This document shows, in pieces, positions 1 through 11,229 of a stretch of 64,000 nt of DNA. Where the stretch lies: contig CP136061.1 of NCBI GenBank assembly GCA_032622095.1, positions 16,676,440-16,740,439 on the forward strand, written 5' to 3'. The position numbers and the translations under genes were made by a program. Numbering within the stretch: position 1 is the first letter of the stretch; each line of letters opens with the position of its first letter. The DNA is from Siphonodentalium dalli (Eukaryota; Mollusca; Scaphopoda; Gadilida; Siphonodentaliidae). A model generated the notes under the pieces. It made no database searches. It saw nothing but the letters and a program-made list of their open reading frames with translations, and had not been told where the DNA came from.

Positions 1-250
1 GCCAGCGTTCCAATCTGTTCCTCTTCCTGAGATATATAACAATCAATTAGTATTGTTTGGCAGACGAGTTGGAAATGATAACACATCATCAGTTACTGAA
101 TTTGCATCATACTGTAAGCGACGTTCGGCTCGTTACCTGCCACTATTGCACCTGTATGACGTTATATCTGGAACCCTGTTTCTCATTTCACATAAAACAG
201 TAGCCAGCTCATTTTTATTCCACTGTGTTATCTGCCCATGCCGGAGGTGA
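1..250. repeat. 5' copy of an ~860-bp local duplication
   Basis: This stretch is repeated, diverged, at about 861-1215. Both copies share the 'ccagcgttccaat..gttcctcttcctgagatatat' block, the 'ggctcgttacctgccactattgcacc' block and the 'gaggtgataaag' block. No coding potential is recognised. Confidence 0.7.
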
Positions 251-366
251 TAAAGTGCTTGTGCTGTTTATCACATCTTACACGTATCCCCAAACACCGA
301 TTGTCTCCTGCCTCTCATCTGGCGCGCCTCGTCGGGTATCAGGACGTTGTAATGGTTAACATAGAG

Positions 367-866
367 CTACAAGAAAACCATAGTCAGAAATGGTAACGCG
401 CTCAAGATCATATATTATATACCCATGATTGTAATTATAGAATATAAAATATATTAGTTTCGCGAATGACCAACTCAGAATTCCGTTAAAATAACAATAA
501 CAACCAGCATCTAATTAACGAACCGGCGGCCGACTCGGCCGTCTCCGACCACAACCCTCAGTGGGCTGCAGAACGAAAAATGTCCATAACAGTTGAAATA
601 TAAGACTTACAAATTATCTTTTTCATTTCTTTTATTTGTAATTGTAGCTTGTCACAAACCACAAATCAACATTATTGACATAATAATGTAAAGGACAATA
701 AACTAAATTGAAATTCCCAACTACACCTTTTACCGGAATCGGCCTCCTGGTCGCGCAGTTCGACTTCTAAACCGGAAAAAGGCAATTATCTATAAATAAA
801 ATGCCCACAGGACCACAGCTATCTAAAATTGGGAGAACAGTATACACGCGGCGCGCGCTAATGACC
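367..866. repeat. Interspersed repeat family J, copy 1
   Basis: About 500 bp that recurs in the same orientation at 57345-57803 with point changes and small indels. Shared landmarks include 'gaatgaccaactcagaattc', 'cggccgactcg', 'cagtgggctgcag' and 'tacacgcgg'. No terminal repeats or open frame identify the element type. Confidence 0.7.
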
Positions 867-1215
867 AGCGTTCCAATGTGTTCCTCTTCCTGAGATATAT
901 GCCAATAAATTAGTATTGTTTGGCAGGTAAGCAGGGACGCCGGGAGCATCAAAGGGCAAGGGGGCAAACCAGTCAGGAGGGCACTTTTCTGGTACCCATT
1001 GGACTCTCCCGGGTCATTGCAAGGGGTGAGTGCCCCCGCACGCCCCTTCTGAATTACTGAATTTGCATCATAAACGAAGTTTCGGCTCGTTACCTGCCAC
1101 TATTGCACCCATATGACATTATACCTAGAACCTTGTTTCTCATTTCACATAAAACAGTAGCGAGCTCATTTTTATTCCCCTATATTACCTGCCCGTGCCT
1201 GAGGTGATAAAGATG
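861..1215. repeat. 3' copy of the ~860-bp local duplication
   Basis: Diverged direct copy of 1-250, with an insertion (about 928-1050) that separates its two conserved blocks. It is non-coding. Confidence 0.65.
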
Positions 1216-1562
1216 CTAAGGTTTTGTGGTGTGTATCAACATCTTACGCTAACACCGAGTGTATTCATCGTCTTCTTATCTCGAGCTTCACGCCGGATAA
1301 TAGACGTGTGTGGTGCACATGGTCGATCATGCACGTAATCATGCATGGGGCCAAATATAAAATGTGTTTGTTTGTCCATCCTTGTCTACACAAGAAAGAG
1401 CCTCCAATTGGAAACAATTTGATCACTAATGTTTTAGCCAAATATATTTCAGAAAAATTATCAAAGTTATTAGATTATATAGGAAGAAATGTATAACTAT
1501 TTGTATTAATTGGGTTGTAAAATAACAATGTTTATCAAGTAACATTCGTGGGATATATAGAG

Positions 1563-1706
1563 GATCTCAAACGAGTTACTATTTTATACGGAATTTATCA
1601 ACCGAGTTCACTAAATTCGATTTGAGCCGAGGTTTACCGAGGCTCAAATAGAATTTAGTGGACGAGGTTGATAAATTACGTATAAAATAGAACGAGTTTG
1701 AGATAC
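1563..1706. repeat. Foldback (hairpin) element, ~66-bp arms
   Basis: The left arm begins 'gatctcaaacgagtt' and the right arm ends 'aacgagtttgagatac'. The arms pair through 'ctattttatac', 'atttatcaac' and 'cactaaatt..atttgagcc' with a short central loop near 1635. The structure is typical of a MITE. A second, weaker inverted pair (TTATCACATGAT at 1710-1721 and its complement at 1863-1874) follows directly and may be part of the same or a neighbouring element. Confidence 0.75.
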
Positions 1707-1940
1707 TTTTTATCACATGATCATATAATCGCTAAAATCTTATCGAAAAGAACAATAATTAACAGCCAGCGAACTTTGTCACAAAGAGCAGCGTGACGTC
1801 ATTGCACGCGACGATGTTACACGTGTCTATTACGCTCGAATATTACATTGGAAAATAGTGCTATCATGTGATAAATTGGTTTCTTAAGATGAAACTATTG
1901 TCGAAAATGGCGAAAGTATCAAAAACAATATTAGACGACG

Positions 1941-3234
1941 TATACCTACTCATTGTTTACACTAAAGTGACTATAGGCCTCTGAAGAGGGTTCATTGTTT
2001 ACACTAAAGTTACTATAGGTCTCCGAAGAGGTATACCTACTCATTGTTTACACTAAAGTGACTATAGGCCTCCGAAGAGGGTTCATTGTTTACACTAAAG
2101 TGACTATAGGCCTCCGAAGAGGTATACCTACTCATTGTTTACACTAAAGTGACTATAGGCCTCCGAAGAGGTATACCTACTCATTGTTTACACTAAAGTG
2201 ACTATAGGCCTCCGAAGAGGTATACCTACTCATTGTTTACACTAAAGTGACTATAGGCCTCCGAAGAGGGTTCATACCTACTCATTGTTTACACTAAAGT
2301 GACTACAGGCCTCCGAAGAGGTATACCTACTCATTGTTTACACTAAAGTGACTATAGGCCTCCGAAGAGGGTTCATACCTACTCATTGTTTACACTAAAG
2401 TGACTACAGGCCTCCGAAGAGGTATACCTACTCATTGTTTACACTAAAGTGACTATAGGCCTCCGAAGAGGGTTCATACCTACTCATTGTTTACACTAAA
2501 GTGACTACAGGCCTCCGAAGAGGTATACCTACTCATTGTTTACACTAAAGTGACTATAGGCCTCCGAAGAGGGTTCATACCTACTCATTGTTTACACTAA
2601 AGTGACTACAGGCCTCCGAAGAGGTATACCTACTCATTGTTTACACTAAAGTGACTATAGGCCTCCGAAGAGGGTTCATACCTACTCATTGTTTACACTA
2701 AAGTGACTACAGGCCTCCGAAGAGGTATACCTACTCATTGTTTACACTAAAGTGACTATAGGCCTCCGAAGAGGGTTCATACCTACTCATTGTTTACACT
2801 AAAGTGACTACATGCCTCCGAAGAGGTATACCTACTCATTGTTTACACTAAAGTGACTATAGGCCTCCGAAGAGGGTTCATACCTACTCATTGTTTACAC
2901 TAAAGTGACTACAGGCCTCCGAAGAGGTATACCTACTCATTGTTTACACTAAAGTGACTATAGGCCTCCGAAGAGGGTTCATACCTACTCATTGTTTACA
3001 CTAAAGTGACTACAGGCCTCCGAAGAGGTATACCTACTCATTGTTTACACTAAAGTGACTATAGGCCTCCGAAGAGGGTTCATACCTACTCATTGTTTAC
3101 ACTAAAGTGACTACAGGCCTCCGAAGAGGTATACCTACTCATTGTTTACACTAAAGTGACTATAGGCCTCCGAAGAGGGTTCATACCTACTCATTGTTTA
3201 CACTAAAGTGACTACAGGCCTCCGAAGAGGGTTC
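1941..3234. repeat. Minisatellite, ~50-bp unit with 101-bp higher-order period
   Basis: About 26 tandem copies of a unit built on 'cctactcattgtttacac' and 'ggcctccgaagagg'. From about 2280 onward units alternate strictly between 'gactaCagg' followed by 'ggtata' (49 bp) and 'gactaTagg' followed by 'gggttcata' (52 bp). This gives a dimeric 101-bp repeat. The first ~350 bp is less regular. Confidence 0.95.
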
Positions 3235-3402
3235 GTGAAATAGCGTAAAAGTATGCAAAACAACTATCGTCAACATCTACATGACAAAACAGATTTACTT
3301 TTTTGTTATGTTCGTTATTAATAAACACTCCATGCATGTCAAACCCATTGTAAGTTATGATCAGTTATGTGATCATTACTGCTATGTACACTGAAATTAC
3401 CG

Positions 3403-3829
3403 TTAACCCTTTACCCAACAAACCGGCCAAAAACGCCCAAATAAAGCTTCAACAGCCTAAAATATCTTCGGTCTGTCTCAATAACACCATACAAATATGG
3501 ATATCATTGGAACCGGTTCATTGACCACATTGTGATGGTTACAGTTATGCCCTGTGCCAATGCATTCTCTTATATATGCGAGTCGACCATAGGTCGCCTC
3601 GCATATATAAGAGAATGCATTTTTTCTTACATTCTTTAACAATTTTAGAATTTTTTCTTACATTTTTTAACAATTTTTATATTATTTTTCTACATTCTTT
3701 GACAAATTTATCATTTTTAATATGTGCTAAGCCAATGCATTCTCTTATATATGCGAGGCGACCTATGGTCGACTCGCATATATAAGAGAATGCATTGGCA
3801 CAGGGCCGTTCTGTTGGGTAAAGGGTTAA
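3403..3829 (+). mobile_element. TTAA-bounded two-hairpin MITE (piggyBac-like), copy 1
   Basis: Ends are TTAACCCTTTACCCAACA and its complement, so CCCTTT termini abut TTAA on both sides. This is the pattern of piggyBac-type insertion. Inside are two near-perfect ~69-bp palindromes (start 'gccaatgcattctcttat') whose loops are reverse complements of each other, separated by an AT-rich spacer. There is no transposase. Other copies are at 4788, 13259 (truncated), 20571, 41597 and 58399. Confidence 0.85.
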
Positions 3830-4284
3830 GGTCCAATTAGTCCAATAAGTTACCAAAGTTAAATCAAAGCTTGACAGTAAACATCAAAGGCAAGAAAAGG
3901 TCAAAGCATAGACAAATATTTTCATATTCAGACTAAAATACACGTTTAGCATGTTTGTTTACAAACATCAATAATGAATATATGAACAAACTTTATTTCT
4001 GTCTCAGTGTTTTTATTTATGTTGATGCTTTGCCGACTTAATATATTTTTTGCTGAAACGCTTCTATCAATTAATAGTGATTGATACATCTGTATTCTTA
4101 TAATGCGATAATCAAGTGGGACATTGTTTCGTTACTATGTTTAGTATTTTAGATAGAGTTATCCCGCATGGTACTCTCCGAACGAACACGAGACGTATAT
4201 TATCCCAAATTGATTGTATGCATATTATACCAGACAAATTGAAACAAAATCGATATTAAATTGACAGAAGTGTTTCCGGACAAG

Positions 4285-4497
4285 GGTTTCCGATTCATAT
4301 TTGTTATTGTATACCCTGGAAACAATATGACACTTAGTATAGGAATAGATAGACCATATTGTCTTCGATTCATATTTATTATTTTATACCCAGGCAACTA
4401 TATAACACACGTGTTGTAGGAAGCGACAGACCATCTTGTCTTCGATTCATATGTATTAGTTTATATCCAGGAAACTATATAACACTTGTTATAGGAA
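4285..4497. repeat. Tandem repeat, ~77-bp unit, about 2.7 copies
   Basis: Three diverged copies of a unit beginning 'cgattcatat.t.tta' and containing 'ccaggcaactatataacac' and 'gaccatcttgtctt'. Two small frames here are shadows of the repeat. Confidence 0.7.
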
Positions 4498-4787
4498 GAG
4501 AAAGAACATCGTTAATTAGGAAATGGGCACACGAAGAGTTTAATTATAGTGGCCTAGAACCGCCCACAATCTAACGCCTCGATCGCAACATTAGAAAGCT
4601 AAACTTTTTCGTGTGTCGTCTGCTTTGTTGCATTGTTTGCCGTCACATAAAAGTAAATACACAGCTAGAACCGGTCTGTTCTGTGCATCTGAACGGGACA
4701 TTCGGAGTTGTTACGGGTGCACCTAGTTGTTCGGATGGTTTTATATTTCTGCATCCTATATAGGTAAGTTAGTACATACTTAGTTCG

Positions 4788-5187
4788 TTAACCCTTTACC
4801 CAACAGAAGGGCCCTGTGCCAATGCATTCTCTTATATATGCGAGTCGACCATAGGTCGCCTCGCATATATAAGAGAATGCATTGGCTTAAGACATTAAAA
4901 ATTATAAAATTGTTAAAGAATGTAAGAAAAAATGGTAAAAAGTGTTAAAAAAAGATTTTTTTTAGGCCAATGTATTCTCTTATATATGCGAGGCGACCTA
5001 TGGTCGACTCGCATATATAAGAGAATGCATTGGCACAGGGCATAACTGTAACTATCACAATGTGGTCAAGGAGCCGGTTTCAATGATATCCATATTTGTA
5101 TGGTTCTATTGAGACAGACCGAAGATATTTTAGGCTGTTGAAGCTTTATTTGGCCGGTTTTGGCCGGTTTGTTGGCTAAAGGGTTAA
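4788..5187 (-). mobile_element. TTAA-bounded two-hairpin MITE, copy 2
   Basis: Same element as 3403-3829 in inverted orientation. It is 400 bp with TTAA at 4788-4791 and 5184-5187. Its right TTAA is shared with the neighbouring TIR element at 5188-5662. Confidence 0.85.
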
Positions 5188-5662
5188 AGGTACTCAATCC
5201 GATCTGAAGCTCCTAAATTACTATATTTCTTTGGCTTCGGGGGCAAAAAGTATTTGATTCACATCGAGGAACCAACCCATCAAAGCTCAGAGTGATCAGA
5301 TATCGTTTTTTGAAGTTTGTTATTTCTCGAGATGTGTAATAATATGTGGCCAGAAACAAGTGGGCAAACGGAGGGTCTCGGACAAAATTTCGGATGAAGA
5401 TGGATAACTCTAAAATCAAGTGGTAATACGGTCAAAGTTCGTTACATATTAGTGATAATACGGCCATATTTTGTTAAACAAATTGTTGATAAATAACAAG
5501 TTTTGGGAAATTTGATACGATAGTTGACAGTGGTTAGCATTATTTTGTTGCAATAAATCGATGCTGATATCTAAAGCGTATTTTGAAGAAATGTTGTTGT
5601 TGTTGTTGTTGTTGTTGTTGTATCTTGATGGTATGGGGACCGTCTGATCGGATTGAGTACCT
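5188..5662. mobile_element. Second TTAA-bounded TIR element
   Basis: Perfect 17-bp terminal inverted repeats AGGTACTCAATCCGATC (5188-5204) and its complement (5646-5662) are flanked by TTAA at 5184-5187 and 5663-5666. The inside contains a GTT/AAC microsatellite at about 5590-5620. No transposase frame is present, so this is probably a non-autonomous element with TTAA target preference, of a family different from the two-hairpin MITE. Confidence 0.7.
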
Positions 5663-5974
5663 TTAAGTCCGCGAACACTGATCAAAACAATACTTGCTTT
5701 AGAAAACCCGTGCTAACTGTTTTGATATGGAACCATGTCACAACTAAGTTACGAAACAACAATTACTTTTCACGAATAATTAAAGCGACACAGACATATC
5801 TGGCTCAGGCTGCTCGGCTATATCCGCATATATTTCAATGCTATTCCGGGATGTATACACGAAAAGCTGCGTCCAGTACTATAATTCTCTGATAGAGAAC
5901 AGTATTTTATATATCTGATCGATCATAAAATGTTGATCTGAGTTGTTGAGGGACATTCCAGTTTGTCATTAAGG

Positions 5975-6146
5975 TCTATAGTCCACCAACGTTTAGACTT
6001 ATCGGGTAAGAACTTATTTATAGTTGGACCTTTACGACTGTTTTCTTTTCTGATATTTACGAGTCCCCCAGTGATGATAAGGGACTCTTAAATGTCCAAA
6101 TATTAAAATACGTCTTATCCGATTGGTCTACTTTGGTGGACTAATT
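5975..6146. repeat. Foldback element
   Basis: Inverted arms start 'gtccaccaac.tttagac' and end '.tctactttggtggac', pairing also through 'atcggataag' and 'ttggac.ttta'. The centre holds a small hairpin GAGTCCC...GGGACTC (about 6060-6088). The right flank carries a 26-bp direct duplication ('ttggtggactaattcagg', 6132-6184). Confidence 0.55.
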
Positions 6147-6189
6147 CAGGTGATACCTTGGTGGACTAATTCAGGTGATACCTTGCTAA

Positions 6190-7430
6190 TTCGATACGAA
6201 ATGAGAATTTGTTCGCACAGGAACGGATGCAGTATGTAGATAACTTGGTCAACTTATTATGCCACACGTGTGTTCCACAAGTTCCACGCTTATTCTCTTC
6301 AAAATTCCATTGCTCGATGGTATTGGTAGCGTTATCTGGTAATAAGTTCCCAACAAATGGCAATTGAACATCTTTGCAATGACATTCAGTTATGAACTTT
6401 AATCCTTCCTAGCTCCCATGTTCCTGTGGTGACAAGTAAATCGTATAATCAAGGACGTGGATATAGACGGTCTCTGATTTTCGGGAGGGGTGAGAAACTT
6501 TTAATTCAACTGCATGCACATATATAGGCCTCCTTGAAAAAAAAAATTATTCACCGCTTGGGTTTAACGCTTTATGGAGCCCCAGACCGAGAGAACATCG
6601 AACTGACAATTGTCGTCTGCTTGGGTCCACGTGAGGCTCCATATGGGAGTGTTATATAACCCCATCGCGACGAACGCTGTTTTGGTGCACCGTTAAAGAT
6701 CCTGTTCCAGTGCATGCTCTTATATTTGCGAATCTCTTATCTACGCATAATTAGTCTATTTTCCGGACGATTCGGACTTTTTTCAGTTTACTGTTTCTGG
6801 TATTTAAATCAGCCGATGTCCCTCGTTATGATCAGTCGGCATGATGCATAACGTATTATGTGGTCAACCATAAGCCGGACCATGAATGTTTGATTCACAC
6901 ACATTAGCTTGATTCGGGGCATGTTTGTCAGTAAGTTGGTTGTGTGTTTCAGTCGTTTCTGTTGGTATAGTGGTGCAATTTTCATATGAAATCAACCTTG
7001 TTTTGTCTTTCCTCGGCAATTCAAAGCTTATATTATAAAACTGACAAAGTTTCGATATGGTCTAACTGTTGAAATGCCATAACTATCATGTAACAAAAAG
7101 CAAACCCATGAAACCAAGGCAATCGGGAAGGGACGTATCCTGGCTATACTAAAACTGTCAGGTTGACATACTTCCATACAACCATGCATGCATATATATA
7201 TGAAGTATTTACACCCAGAATTATATTACATTCTAGCTCGTCAATGTCATAACTTGCGTTTAGCGCGGCATTCCTGTCTATTAACTGCTTACTAAGTTGT
7301 CACATTTTTATCGGTGGCATCCCTATTTATGGGACGCGCGTGCATGAGGTTAATTTCGTGTATAATCTTTCTGACACGCGCACGCAATAATACATTACGA
7401 AATGCGCGGCACATATTTCATGCACAGGAT
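6190..7430. other. Non-coding stretch
   Basis: I see no gene. A partial hairpin-family-B fragment ('ccagtgcatgctcttatatt') lies near 6710-6745, and a short inverted pair (TATGGAGCC / GGCTCCATA) lies at about 6572-6642. Small open frames here have random composition. Confidence 0.5.
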
Positions 7431-7432
7431 CT

Positions 7433-7481
7433 ATGCGGGATATATAGCATCACTAAATTCACCCTCTGGGGACCTCATTCT
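7433..7481. repeat. Half copy of the GAATGAGGTCC palindrome MITE
   Basis: It matches the right half of 9897-9985: 'gcgggata..agc.tcactaaattcaccctct', then 'ggacctcattct'. The left half is missing. Confidence 0.6.
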
Positions 7482-7559
7482 CCCATTCTCTTTGACAAGC
7501 CGAGGAAAACCCTATCAGATTCTAAATCTGATAAATGTTCGTCGGCTTTTCAAAGAGAC

Positions 7560-7745
7560 ATAGGCTCTACCAGCGTCAAAAATACCGCTCACGGATTTCA
7601 AACTCAGGCTTTCCCAGTGTCAAAAAATACTGCTCGCAGATTTCACACATAGACTCTCCCAGCGTCAAATTACGTCTCCGTGCAGCAGTTTGCGTACATG
7701 TTCTCCCAGCGTCATAATTCCACCCCACAGGCTTTCCCAGCGTCA
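7560..7745. repeat. Degenerate tandem repeat, 'ctcccagcgtca' unit
   Basis: Five imperfect units of roughly 40-50 bp, each beginning with 't(c/t)cccag(c/t)gtca'. The 112-codon frame across it reads the repeat and is not credible as a gene. Confidence 0.6.
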
Positions 7746-8127
7746 CAAAATGCTCTCGCTCTCAATATATAGGGAATGTGGCATTTGGGATTCATCTGTA
7801 GTGATGAAGAGACGATACATTTCCGGACCTCGATCCGTCATCTGGAGTAAATAACTGTTAATTAAAATTTTAATACAAATGCTTCGCCTTCGCTGGATGC
7901 TTATTGTGGCTTGGTGCGCGATGCACCTTACCAATTGAGTAGCCCGGTTAGGGGCAGCATATCACAGTATATTACTAACGTTATTACTTATGATGAAGTG
8001 TATATACATGCTGTCCACAAGTAAGCACAATTGGTAGAAATGTGTTGAGGAAGAATATTCTCTTTGAGATTCTAAAAACGAGGCGGAATTAACTCCGAGG
8101 TTCATGAGTTGACTGCACACATGGAGC

Positions 8128-8367
8128 TGTGCCAGTGTATTCACTTATACATGCCAGTCTCCCATAATACACTTATACACGCCAGTCTCCCATAATACAC
8201 TTATACATGCCAGTCTCCCATCCAGTGTGCCAGTGTATTCACTTATACATGCCAGTCTCCCATAATATAAGAGAATGCACTGGCTTACAATTGTAAGGTC
8301 ATTGTTTTCTCTTGTATCTGCGATGCTCCATATGGGAGACTCGCATATATAAGAAAATGCGTTGACA
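8128..8367. repeat. Hairpin family B, rearranged copy
   Basis: Contains 'gccagtgtattcacttatac' and 'gccagtctcccat' blocks repeated several times in tandem (8131-8260). A second degenerate hairpin follows ('tgggagactcgcatatataa', to 8367). It is related to copies at 22710, 42480 and 50430. Confidence 0.6.
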
Positions 8368-8369
8368 CA

Positions 8370-9166
8370 CACTCTTATAACTAATGTGTAGAAACGATTA
8401 CACATCAAATGTGTAAACCCGGTTAATACACATAGCAATGTGTAGTTTTACATACAAATACATTGACCAAGTGCCGTTCTACACATAATGTGTATATTTT
8501 GTTACACACAATTGTGTAAGAACGTAGAGCATGCGCATTGCGGTGCCTTCAGTTTCATAGTCTGCTACGTGACGGCCATATTGTTTGAGTATATTTTTTG
8601 GAATACAATCTACAGCGATCGTTGACAAGGATGTAAGTTCAGAATTCCAATTTGTGGATTTAGTATTAATAGTATATGAGGATTTATTTGTTAACACTTT
8701 CATGGCGATTACTGCCCTTAGACTCTTGTTATGATTGTTGTAATAATACTAATATTATGGAATCACGCCTCGACCCTGGTTTGTTCATTCAAAGCAAAAA
8801 CTCACAGTACAGAACAAAATACTACATACCACTATGCGCCATGAAAGTTTTAACATATAAATCTGCATATATCTTTAATACTATACCCACAGGTCGGACT
8901 ACTGAACTTGCATTTCTTGTCTACGAACTGTATGTGTAAGAACCTACACAAAATGTGTAAGGGATATGTGTTGATTTTATAAACACAGTTGTGTATAAAT
9001 GTGTACAAATTTACCCATTTATGTGTAAAAATTGTTACACAATTTGTGTACGAATATGAAACTACACATATACTACACAAATATGTTTAAGATCAAAATT
9101 GAATAATGATTGTGTAGCAGGGCTACACATTTTGTGTAGAAAACCTACACATTAGTCATAAGAGTG
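8370..9166. mobile_element. TIR element rich in TGTGTA/TACACA motifs (~797 bp)
   Basis: Terminal inverted repeats CACTCTTATAACTAATGTGT (8370) and its complement with one mismatch (ending 9166). Throughout, many short 'aatgtgta' and 'tacacatt' words lie in both orientations. An internal inverted pair around 8655-8706 and 8837-8885 shares 'ttaacactttcatggcg'. No long frame is present. A 2-bp CA may flank it. It is a non-autonomous DNA element of unknown superfamily. Confidence 0.65.
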
Positions 9167-9174
9167 CAGGGTTT

Positions 9175-9592
9175 TCGCAAACCATACATACAAACCATAC
9201 ATACAAACCATACCTACAAACTATACATACAAACCATACATACAAACCATACCTACAAACCATACCTACAACCCATACATACAAAGCATACATACAAACC
9301 ATACCTACAAATCATACATACAGAACATGCATACAAAGCATACATACACAGCATACATACAAACCATACATACAAACCATACATACAAATAATACATACA
9401 AAGCACACATACAAACCATACCTACAAACCATACATACAAAGCATACATACAAAGCATACATACAAACCATACCTACAAACCATACATACAATCCATACA
9501 TACAAAGCATACATACAAACCATACCTAAAAACCATACATACAAACCATACATACAAACCATACATAAAAACCATACATCAAAACAATACCG
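9175..9592. repeat. 13-bp minisatellite (CATACATACAAAC)
   Basis: About 32 copies of a 13-bp unit with variants ('cctac', 'aagca'). Since 13 is not a multiple of 3, all frames show the same tetra-peptide-like pattern. The frames on both strands are artefacts of the repeat. Confidence 0.95.
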
Positions 9593-9675
9593 TGCAAACT
9601 TGCCAGCGTGTGAACGCACCCTTAACGTCAATTGTATACATTAAAGATGCTCTAAGTATTCCCGGCATCAATTCC

Positions 9676-9752
9676 AACAACAGCAACACTAACAACAACA
9701 ATAACAACAACAACAACAACAACACTAACAATAACAACAACAATAACAATTA
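9676..9752. repeat. AAC microsatellite
   Basis: An (AAC)n/(AAT)n-rich run with a few interruptions. Confidence 0.9.
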
Positions 9753-9896
9753 TTGTTTACAACATATTTATCTTTAAAAGATGGATTTTCAAATGTCCAT
9801 GTTTCTGAACTCAGAAGCTCCTGTTGGCTGATCACTCTGATCCTGATTTATTTTTAAATACATTTCAAGTCTGAGTTTAGTGTGTCTGTCATTTGC

Positions 9897-9985
9897 AGAA
9901 TGAGGTCCCCAGAGGGTGAATTTAGTGATGCTCGCCCGCTATGCGGGATAGCGTCACTAAATTCACCCTCTTTGGACCTCATTCT
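9897..9985. mobile_element. GAATGAGGTCC palindrome MITE, copy a
   Basis: An 89-bp near-palindrome from 'agaatgaggtcc' to 'ggacctcattct', with inner arms 'agagggtgaatttagtgatg' and complement. Relatives are at 7433 (half), 48513 and 48715. The left flank 'tagtgtgtctgtcatttgc' is also conserved in the 48.5-kb copy, so the full element is larger. Confidence 0.75.
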
Positions 9986-10696
9986 AAACTCATGCTTTAT
10001 ACATTTGTAAAGCAATAAATCTACACAAAAAATCAGGGAAGTGATACACCATCTATGAATTGTTCATTCGTTTTAGACGCTATTTTACAGTATATCTGTA
10101 TTTAAAGTACATCAGGTTTATTCGAGTGTCAATATGAAGAGAGATTGAAATGTTCAATTCCATTCTATTTGAACACTGTAAACAACATATCTGTACTCGA
10201 TTTACCCCTATAGAGCATATCTTACCATATCCATTGTGTTTATATGTGACAGGATTAGTACCGCATATCTATGTCAATAAACATTTTATAGCCAATTGTT
10301 AAGGGGACAGAATCACCGGCCACTTCAAGTGGGATATGTCGGCTGCTTTTGATCTAGGTAATTGATATGACATGGTCATGAGCTCACTCCAACCAGGTGC
10401 ATGGGGTGACACAAACTTCACACAGAAATTCGCTGAACTTTTAAGTGCTGACATTTTGATATCTTTATTGATAAGTACAGTTTTTTTTTTGTAACTTGAC
10501 CTTACAAAGGAATACCGATACGTATATATGCATGAGGCGAACATTCCATTGGGCATTGGTATTAGGTTTCGTTACATTATCAAGACACCTTCATTGGCAA
10601 ACAAGACACCCTATGGGTCATTGACCATACTGCACGCACAATGTTGCATGTGCAAAATATTTGTTAGAGAAATTAGAGTTGGGTCACATTTATAGT

Positions 10697-11095
10697 ACTG
10701 GGTTCTGTAAATATGCTTAAAGTGATGTGAAACACTCCGGTATGGTGATCTAATAGAAATGGAGAATTATCTTGCTCCAAGTTGTTCTTTTTGCGAATAT
10801 TAATCCAAATTGCCAACACGCACCGCCATTCTGATTTATATACTAAATGCACTGAATATGGATGGCTGAAATCATTTGTGTTTGTTTGTCGCCGATTGTT
10901 GCGTCCCGAATCCAGATGTAAATATTTACAATTGAACATAGTTTTGACTCTGATTTCTATTGAGTGGTATGGTCGAATTCTTTTGAAATTTTCGGCGATG
11001 TTAGTAGAATGCTAGATTATCCAGGTTGGCATAACGCCTGAAAACTAACTTATCAGTTTCACGAAATCGAACAAGTAATATGTCTTTAATGGTCG
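10697..11095. repeat. Interspersed repeat family I, copy 1
   Basis: It matches 55718-56105 in the same orientation with substantial divergence. Shared words include 'gaaacactccggta', 'aatagaaatggagaat', 'gagtggta.ggtcga', 'actaacttatcagtttca' and 'aatatgtctttaat'. The short frames here are not conserved between copies. Confidence 0.7.
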
Positions 11096-11116
11096 TTTCG
11101 GTCCTTAATTTACAAG

Positions 11117-11226
11117 CTTCTGACCTTAACGCCCTGACCCCTGACCTTAACGCCCTGACCCCTGACCTTAACGCCCTGACCTTAACGCCCTGACCTTAAT
11201 GCCCTGACCTCTGACCTTAACGCCTT
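11117..11226. repeat. Short tandem repeat 'cctgaccttaacgc'
   Basis: Seven to eight units of 14-21 bp built from 'ctgaccttaacgcc' with optional 'ctgacc' insertions. Confidence 0.85.
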
Positions 11227-11229
11227 GGT

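Noticed and set aside
1941-3234. CRISPR-like array
   Set aside because: The units are contiguous repeats without unique spacers; this is a minisatellite in eukaryotic DNA.
9164-9631. Frames of 69-121 codons with YIQTIHTNHT-type repeats
   Set aside because: By-products of the 13-bp minisatellite.
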